A stretch of DNA of 20,665 nt from Bacteriovoracaceae bacterium UBA6153 (GTDB taxonomy: Bacteria; Bdellovibrionota; Bacteriovoracia; Bacteriovoracales; Bacteriovoracaceae): positions 333-20,997 of the forward strand of contig DIUR01000014.1 in assembly GCA_002428265.1 (NCBI GenBank), given 5' to 3'. Both the position numbers and the translations under genes were made by a program. Shown here piece after piece: positions 15,876 to 20,665 of the stretch; position 1 is the stretch's first letter; each line of letters opens with the position of its first letter. The notes beneath the pieces were generated by a model that saw only the letters and a list, made by a program, of their open reading frames with translations, searched no databases and was not told the DNA's origin.

Positions 15876-16547
15876 ATGCTTTTAGATAGATTTTACAGAA
15901 AAATAAAAACAATGATTCAAACTTATATACTTAGAGATAAATTTCACGTTGCTTATAAAAATTGGGTTTCAGTTAATGGAGACAAAACTTTAAGGCTAAA
16001 GTATCCATTAAATTCAAACAGTGTCGTATTTGATATTGGAGGATTTAGAGGAGATTTTGTTAAGGACATAACAGATAAGTATCAATGCCATTTACATTTT
16101 TTTGAACCAGTTCATTCTTTTTGTGAATTTGCTAAAAGTAGACAATTCATTCAAAAGGAAAAAATCATTTTTAACAACTTTGGTTTAGGTCACATGGATG
16201 AGGCAGTTGAAATAACTATACAAAATGACTCGACATCCGTTTTCAAAGCAAATAATAGCGAAGCAACTGAAAAGATTACGATTAAGCAATTCTCTAATTA
16301 TGTTAAAGATCACAATATTTCACAAATTGACTTGATTAAAATTAATATTGAAGGTGGCGAATACCCGCTGCTTAACCATATTATTGATTACAACTTGCAT
16401 TTAATCTGTCGAAACATACAAATTCAATTCCATAACTTTTTTGACAATTCAATAAAAGAACGAGAACGCATTCGACTTAAATTATCCAAAACACATCGCC
16501 TAACATATGACTATTATTTTATTTGGGAAAATTGGGAATTAAAGTAG
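15876..16547 (+). CDS. FkbM-family SAM-dependent methyltransferase
   Basis: A 223-residue protein with the FkbM pattern. SAM motif I is VVFDIGGFRGDF at 50-61, the motif II acid is in HFFEPVHSF near 74-82, and the family signature IDLIKINIEGGEYPLL is at 151-166 (the usual form is D-x-x-K-x-D-x-E-G-x-E; here Asn156 stands where Asp is common). FkbM proteins in glycan loci are presumed to O-methylate a sugar; the target is not predictable. ATG with a good GAGG site. The gene is extremely AT-rich (33% GC in one counted 60-nt line, 16021-16080), unlike the colC-like gene 64 nt downstream, which suggests a separate origin. Confidence 0.86.
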   Translation: MLLDRFYRKIKTMIQTYILRDKFHVAYKNWVSVNGDKTLRLKYPLNSNSVVFDIGGFRGDFVKDITDKYQCHLHFFEPVHSFCEFAKSRQFIQKEKIIFNNFGLGHMDEAVEITIQNDSTSVFKANNSEATEKITIKQFSNYVKDHNISQIDLIKINIEGGEYPLLNHIIDYNLHLICRNIQIQFHNFFDNSIKERERIRLKLSKTHRLTYDYYFIWENWELK

Positions 16548-16611
16548 TATTTTGGTTTGTTTTGTTAAGAATAAATTTTTTAAAATTTAACCTTCAGTTA
16601 TATAGGAAAAA

Positions 16612-17523
16612 ATGAGGACTTTATTAACCGGCGGCAGCGGCATGGTTGGCCGCAACCTTCAGGACACTGCTCCCACTTCTGTATGGGCACCCACCAGCAA
16701 AGAGCTTAATCTTTTAAGCTTCTCAAGTGTTGCAAGCGCGCTCAAAGACTATAAACCTGATCTTATTATTCACGCGGCTGGTCGTGTGGGTGGGATTGCG
16801 GCCAATATGGCAGCGCCCTATGAATTTTTGTTCGAGAATCTTGAGATGGGGAAAAATTTAATCGCTGCAGCACGTGAACATTCGCCCCCAAAGTTTCTTA
16901 ATTTCTCCAGCTCCTGCGTTTACCCTCGTCTCGCAGTCAATCCTCTCAAAGAGGAGTCGATTCTTACAGGAGAGCTCGAGCCGACCAATGAAGGGTACGC
17001 CCTGGCTAAGCTCTCTGTGATGCGTTTGGGTGAGTTTGCTGCGAAGAGTTCTGGATTGAATTTTAAATCCCTTATCCCCTGCAACCTCTATGGCTGCCAT
17101 GATCATTTTGATCCCATTAAAAGCCATCTACTCCCTTCCATTATGATGAAAGTTCATAAGGCGAAGCTGAACGGCGATAAAACCATAGAGATCTGGGGTA
17201 CAGGAAATGTACGCCGTGAGTTTATGTTCGCCACAGATCTCGCTCAGCTCACTTGGGAGTGCGTTAAGCTTTTTGATCAGCTCCCCCTCTGCATGAATAT
17301 CGGTTTAGGTCATGACTTCTCTATTCTTGAATACTACCAAACCGCAGCACGCGTCTTAGGCTTTGAAGGAGAATTTGTCTTCGACACCACAAAGCCCGAG
17401 GGCATGAAACAGAAACTTGTCGACAACACCCGCATGAGAAATCTAGGCTTGAGGGCGAAAACATCTCTAGAAAACGGAATCAAACAAACCTTTGATTTCT
17501 ACCTAAGCACACTGGAGTCATAG
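16612..17523 (+). CDS. colC: GDP-L-colitose synthase / GDP-L-fucose synthase-like epimerase-reductase
   Basis: SDR enzyme of the GDP-fucose synthase (Fcl) family, 303 residues. It has GGSGMVG at 7-13, AAGRVGGIAANMA at 55-67, SSSCVYPRL at 99-107 with Cys102, the catalytic YALAK (Tyr129, Lys133), and PCNLYGCHDHF leading to SH at 171-172, where His172 matches the catalytic His of Fcl. Such enzymes do 3,5-epimerisation and 4-reduction of GDP-4-keto-6-deoxymannose. ColC does the matching 5-epimerisation and 4-reduction after ColD removes the 3-OH. The colD-like gene begins right after its stop, so ColC is preferred; Fcl is the alternative and sequence alone does not separate them. ATG with AGGA 4 nt upstream. 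GC is clearly higher than in the FkbM gene. Confidence 0.88.
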   Translation: MRTLLTGGSGMVGRNLQDTAPTSVWAPTSKELNLLSFSSVASALKDYKPDLIIHAAGRVGGIAANMAAPYEFLFENLEMGKNLIAAAREHSPPKFLNFSSSCVYPRLAVNPLKEESILTGELEPTNEGYALAKLSVMRLGEFAAKSSGLNFKSLIPCNLYGCHDHFDPIKSHLLPSIMMKVHKAKLNGDKTIEIWGTGNVRREFMFATDLAQLTWECVKLFDQLPLCMNIGLGHDFSILEYYQTAARVLGFEGEFVFDTTKPEGMKQKLVDNTRMRNLGLRAKTSLENGIKQTFDFYLSTLES

Positions 17524-18699
17524 ATGACCATTCAATACCCCCTCGCCACCACTTCATGGGATAGCCTTGAATACGAAGCCATGCAAAAGGTGATAAGCTC
17601 AGGCATGTTCACCATGGGTGAGCACGTAAAAATCTACGAGAAAGACTTCGCAAACTACCTTGGCAGTAAATATGCCGTGATGGTGAGTTCAGGCTCCACG
17701 GCCAATCTGATTATGGTGGCCTCTCTTTTTTATAAAAAAAATAATCCGCTTAAGCGTGGAGACGAAGTGATCGTTCCGGCCGTCTCATGGAGTACTACAT
17801 ATTTCCCTCTTCAGCAGTATGGCCTGAAACTAAAATTCGTGGACATTGACCTTGAGACTCTCAACTTTGATCTGAAAGCCCTTGAATCGGCGATCACACC
17901 AAAGACTCGTATGATCATGGCGGTGAACCTTCTTGGAAACTCTAACGACTACCAAACTATTAAAAAATTGATCGATGGGAAAAACATCACGCTCATCGAA
18001 GATAACTGCGAATCCTTAGGTGCGACTCTTCAGGGCAAGCAATGCGGAACCTTTGGAGCGATGGGCACCTTCAGCTCTTTTTTTAGTCACCACATCTCTA
18101 CTATGGAAGGTGGTATTGTTTGCACGGATGATGAAGAGCTTTATCATATCCTTTTGTGTTTGAGAGCGCACGGGTGGACCAGAAATCTTCCTAAACATAA
18201 TCATGTCTCAGGCGTGAAAAGTGATGATGCTTTTGAAGAAAGCTTTAAGTTTATTCTCCCTGGCTATAATGTGCGCCCGCTGGAACTGTCAGGTGCCATT
18301 GGCATCGAGCAGCTAAAAAAGTTGCCGACCTTTGTGAGTGAGAGACGAAAAAATGCAGCTCGCTTTACTGAACTTTTTCACAAGCACCCAAGCCTCATGA
18401 TTCAAAAAGAAATCGGTGAGAGCTCGTGGTTTGGTTTTAGTTTTGTCATCAAACCTCATTCTGGTTTAACCAGAAAAGATCTGGTTAAAAGATTAACTGA
18501 CAATGGAATTGAGTGCCGCCCGATTGTGGCTGGAAATTTTGCCAAAAATGAAGCTCTCAAGTGGATGGACTATGAGATCCACGACAAACTCAAAAATGCA
18601 GACTGGATCGATGAGAACGGACTATTCATTGGCAATCATCACGTCGATATGTCTCAAGGTCTAAAATTCGTCCACAAAACTCTAGAAGGTCTTAAATGA
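17524..18699 (+). CDS. colD: GDP-4-keto-6-deoxy-D-mannose 3-dehydratase (ColD-type)
   Basis: PLP-dependent protein of the DegT/DnrJ/EryC1/StrS fold, 391 residues, close to ColD (about 388). SSGSTAN at 55-61 binds the cofactor phosphate and LIEDNCESLGA at 157-167 holds the Asp that contacts the pyridine ring. Where sugar aminotransferases have the Schiff-base lysine before GEGG, this protein has SHHISTMEGG at 188-197, with His189 in the lysine position. That substitution is the hallmark of 3-dehydratases (ColD, and RfbH/E1). RfbH is longer and has an iron-sulfur cluster; this one fits ColD. It removes the C3 hydroxyl of GDP-4-keto-6-deoxymannose using PMP formed from glutamate. The gene directly abuts the colC-like stop and overlaps gmd by 4 nt. 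Confidence 0.92.
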   Translation: MTIQYPLATTSWDSLEYEAMQKVISSGMFTMGEHVKIYEKDFANYLGSKYAVMVSSGSTANLIMVASLFYKKNNPLKRGDEVIVPAVSWSTTYFPLQQYGLKLKFVDIDLETLNFDLKALESAITPKTRMIMAVNLLGNSNDYQTIKKLIDGKNITLIEDNCESLGATLQGKQCGTFGAMGTFSSFFSHHISTMEGGIVCTDDEELYHILLCLRAHGWTRNLPKHNHVSGVKSDDAFEESFKFILPGYNVRPLELSGAIGIEQLKKLPTFVSERRKNAARFTELFHKHPSLMIQKEIGESSWFGFSFVIKPHSGLTRKDLVKRLTDNGIECRPIVAGNFAKNEALKWMDYEIHDKLKNADWIDENGLFIGNHHVDMSQGLKFVHKTLEGLK

Positions 18700-19805
18700 A
18701 AAAAGCACTCATCACTGGTATCACAGGACAAGACGGAGCTTATTTAGCTGAGCTTCTATTAGATAAAGGATACGAAGTTCATGGGATTAAACGTCGCACA
18801 TCACTATTTAATACAGACAGAATAGACCATCTCTATCAAGACCCTCATGATAAAGGTGTAAGATTAAAACTTCATTTCGGAGACTTAACTGACTCCACAA
18901 ATCTAATAAGAATCATACAAGAAGTTCAACCAGACGAAATTTATAATTTAGGAGCAATGTCTCACGTAAAGGTATCTTTTGATACGCCAGAATATACAGC
19001 CAATGTAGATGGTCTAGGCACATTACGTTTACTTGAAGCAATTCGAATTCTGAAACTTGAGAATAAAACCAGAATTTATCAGGCTTCAACCTCGGAACTT
19101 TATGGGCTTGTTCAAGAAACACCCCAAAAAGAGACCACTCCCTTCTATCCTCGCTCGCCTTATGCCGTTGCAAAAATGTACGCATATTGGATTACTGTAA
19201 ACTATAGAGAAGCCTACGGTCTCTATGCTTGCAATGGAATTCTTTTTAATCACGAATCACCTCTCAGGGGAGAGACATTTGTAACTCGTAAAATCACAAG
19301 AGCTGCTTCAAAAATTGCTCTAGGCCTCGAAGACAAAATCTATCTTGGTAACCTAAATGCAAAACGTGACTGGGGTCATGCTCAAGACTATGTTGAGGCG
19401 ATGTGGTTGATGCTTCAACAAGATAAGCCAGAGGATTTTGTTATTGCGACAGGTATAACAACTACAGTTCGAGATTTTGTGAAACTGGCTTTTGCTGAAG
19501 TCGGAATCGAATTAGAATTTAAAGGTGAAGGTATTTTAGAGAAAGGATACATAAAATCATGCAAAAAAGAATATCAACTACCAATAAACAAGGAAGTTGT
19601 AACAGTTGACCCAAAGTACTTTCGCCCAACTGAGGTTGAGATCTTGCTTGGAGACCCCTCTAAAGCTAATAAAAAACTTGGATGGCAGCCAAAACATAAT
19701 CTAAGTAGTCTAGTAAGTGACATGATGAATTCAGACATCGAACTTTTCAAAAGAGACAAATACCTTAAGGATGGTGGACACAAAATTTTTGACTACCACG
19801 AGTAG
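18696..19805 (+). CDS. gmd: GDP-mannose 4,6-dehydratase
   Basis: Makes GDP-4-keto-6-deoxy-D-mannose from GDP-mannose, the branch point for GDP-fucose, GDP-colitose, GDP-perosamine and GDP-rhamnose. Length 369 is normal. GITGQDG is at 8-14, GIKRRTSLFNTDRIDH at about 30-45 is the Gmd NADP-binding signature, STSELYG at 131-137, and the catalytic YAVAK at 156-160 follows SP. FNHESPLRGETFVTRKI and the RDWGHAQDYVEAMWLML block are almost diagnostic. The ATG overlaps the colD stop (ATGA). Despite this tight junction its base composition is low in GC (30% in the counted line 19021-19080), while colD reaches 53% in line 18001-18060, pointing to separate histories. Confidence 0.97.
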   Translation: MKKALITGITGQDGAYLAELLLDKGYEVHGIKRRTSLFNTDRIDHLYQDPHDKGVRLKLHFGDLTDSTNLIRIIQEVQPDEIYNLGAMSHVKVSFDTPEYTANVDGLGTLRLLEAIRILKLENKTRIYQASTSELYGLVQETPQKETTPFYPRSPYAVAKMYAYWITVNYREAYGLYACNGILFNHESPLRGETFVTRKITRAASKIALGLEDKIYLGNLNAKRDWGHAQDYVEAMWLMLQQDKPEDFVIATGITTTVRDFVKLAFAEVGIELEFKGEGILEKGYIKSCKKEYQLPINKEVVTVDPKYFRPTEVEILLGDPSKANKKLGWQPKHNLSSLVSDMMNSDIELFKRDKYLKDGGHKIFDYHE

Positions 19806-19837
19806 ACTCTTTTTTGTTTCATTAAATATTAAAGTAT

Positions 19838-20665
19838 CTAAAAAAGCTCCCGATCCCTCTTCACCCAATTCACCCGCTCCTGCTTACGACTCTCCCGAAT
19901 CGAGGGCCACATCTTTAAAGCCGCTACGAGCGGCGCGTAAACACTAGGGAGCCTCAATAAAGTGAAAAGCACATGCGTGGTAAGCAGCCAGGGATCCGAG
20001 ATGTTCTTCCAAATAAAGAGAAAGCGGTTACGGTGAGAGAAGAACTGCAGGCGCTTCTGGCTGGCCACACTTTTAAGCGTCGTGGAGTGGTCATGAAAGC
20101 CTTGAGCGCGAGAGTCAAAATAGATCTTCCAGCCTCGCTTGAGCGCCCGGTAGCACAGATCCGTCTCCTCAAAGATGAAGGGGTTGAAGCGTTCATCAAA
20201 GCCACCGAGCGCCTCAAATTTTTTACGGTCCACGAAGAAGTAAGCCCCCTGCACCATGAACGAGGGCTCCCACATTACAAATTTGTCTGGGTATTTGTTT
20301 TTGGTGACCCTGAGACTTCCCCGCTTCCACTCTCCTATCTTCACCCCATCAAGATTCTCTCTCGTGCGGTACTGGATCCCGTGGATCGTCACAGCGAAGG
20401 TGTCAGGCCTGGTGAAGTACTCATGGAAGGTACTAAAAAAAGTTTCAGGGAGCTCCACGTCAGTATTGAGGAAAAAGAGAATGTCGCCGGTGGAGAGACT
20501 GGCTGCCCGATTACAGGTGCCAGAGAAGCCGAGGTTTTTCGAATTCTTCTCAATGCGGGCAAGATTCCCACAGAGGCCCTGCAGCACTGTCATGCTCTGA
20601 TCTTTTGAGCAATCGTCGACGATGATGAGCTCTTTTTCACCTTGGTAAGCTTGATAAGCTTTAAG
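19838..20665 (-). CDS. GT2-family glycosyltransferase, rhamnosyltransferase (WbbL)-like, 5' truncated
   Basis: The frame stays open to the right edge: the last bases encode LKAYQAYQGEKELIIVDDCS, the usual first GT2 strand and acid pair, so the true start is outside and an internal ATG at 20593 is not the start. 275 residues are visible. Further motifs are NLGFSGTCNRA, the DXD-type FFLNTDVELP, GGFDERFNPFIFEETDLCYRALKRGW and, near the end, a hydrophobic stretch (WLLTTHVLFTLLRLPSVYAPLVAAL) that may be a membrane helix. This is the pattern of WbbL-like rhamnosyl- and related transferases; the donor is uncertain. It is GC-rich (55% in line 20101-20160). It converges on gmd with 32 nt between the stops. 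Confidence 0.88.
   Translation of the reverse strand, partial: LKAYQAYQGEKELIIVDDCSKDQSMTVLQGLCGNLARIEKNSKNLGFSGTCNRAASLSTGDILFFLNTDVELPETFFSTFHEYFTRPDTFAVTIHGIQYRTRENLDGVKIGEWKRGSLRVTKNKYPDKFVMWEPSFMVQGAYFFVDRKKFEALGGFDERFNPFIFEETDLCYRALKRGWKIYFDSRAQGFHDHSTTLKSVASQKRLQFFSHRNRFLFIWKNISDPWLLTTHVLFTLLRLPSVYAPLVAALKMWPSIRESRKQERVNWVKRDRELF

Noticed and set aside
17524..18699. Sugar aminotransferase such as perosamine synthase
   Set aside because: The fold fits, but the Schiff-base lysine is replaced by His189 in SHHISTMEGG, which marks the ColD-type dehydratases.
19806..19847. Bidirectional terminator between gmd and the last GT2 gene
   Set aside because: CTTTTTT and AAAAAAG could pair, but the stem is nearly all A:T with a loop of about 24 nt, too weak to claim.
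19973..20608. 211-residue open frame on the plus strand
   Set aside because: It is antisense to the GT2 gene, whose NTD, EETDLCYRALKRGW and VDD motifs are clear; the plus-strand frame shows no protein pattern.
1..20665. JUMPstart/ops element, CRISPR array, insertion sequence, tRNA
   Set aside because: I looked for GGCGGTAG-type ops cores, regularly spaced repeats, transposase-like frames and tRNA-like clover folds by eye and found none.

Overview
This window is an accessory polysaccharide locus, most likely for the O-antigen or a Wzy-dependent capsule of a low-GC Gram-negative bacterium. It holds 15 coding regions, two of them cut by the window edges. All are sugar-nucleotide enzymes, glycosyltransferases, an initiating phosphotransferase, flippases, a polymerase or modifying enzymes. 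I see no rRNA, tRNA, CRISPR array, transposase or integrase. The taxon cannot be fixed from the sequence: colitose-type genes and a WecA/Wzx/Wzy set are typical of proteobacterial and related Gram-negative surface glycans.

Left part (1-8699): a truncated UDP-glucuronate 4-epimerase-like gene on + meets ugd tail to tail. Then comes one long minus-strand operon, read from 8699 down to 869: a WzxE-like flippase, a WbuB-like glycosyltransferase, an RmlD-type reductase, an FnlA/CapE-type dehydratase, an FnlC-type 2-epimerase, a WecA-type initiating transferase, and ugd. Its genes overlap by 4 nt or are a few nt apart. This block should make UDP-GlcA (and UDP-GalA with the epimerase) and a 6-deoxy-L-HexNAc nucleotide (UDP-L-QuiNAc or UDP-L-FucNAc), start the lipid-linked repeat, and add the second sugar.

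Middle part (8834-16547): very AT-rich and with repeated strand changes. A GT4 transferase and a Wzy-like polymerase on + meet a GT11 transferase on -. A second, dissimilar flippase on + runs 57 nt into an AsnB-like amidotransferase on -, which follows a GT2 gene. An isolated FkbM methyltransferase on + comes next. AsnB beside uronate-making genes suggests amidation of a uronic acid in the glycan.

Right part (16612-20665): a GDP-fucose synthase-like gene, a ColD-type PLP enzyme whose catalytic lysine is replaced by histidine, and gmd. Together they read as the GDP-L-colitose pathway from GDP-mannose; the GT11 enzyme is then a candidate colitosyl- or fucosyltransferase. A truncated GT2 rhamnosyltransferase-like gene enters from the right edge on -. 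The colC-like and colD genes and the last GT2 are much richer in GC than gmd and the middle block, so the locus looks mosaic.

No wholly new system is evident. The most noteworthy points are the probable colitose branch, two different flippases with one polymerase, the shortened AsnB in a convergent overlap, and the strand-shuffled architecture. ManA/B/C, Wzz and the O-antigen ligase are not in the window.
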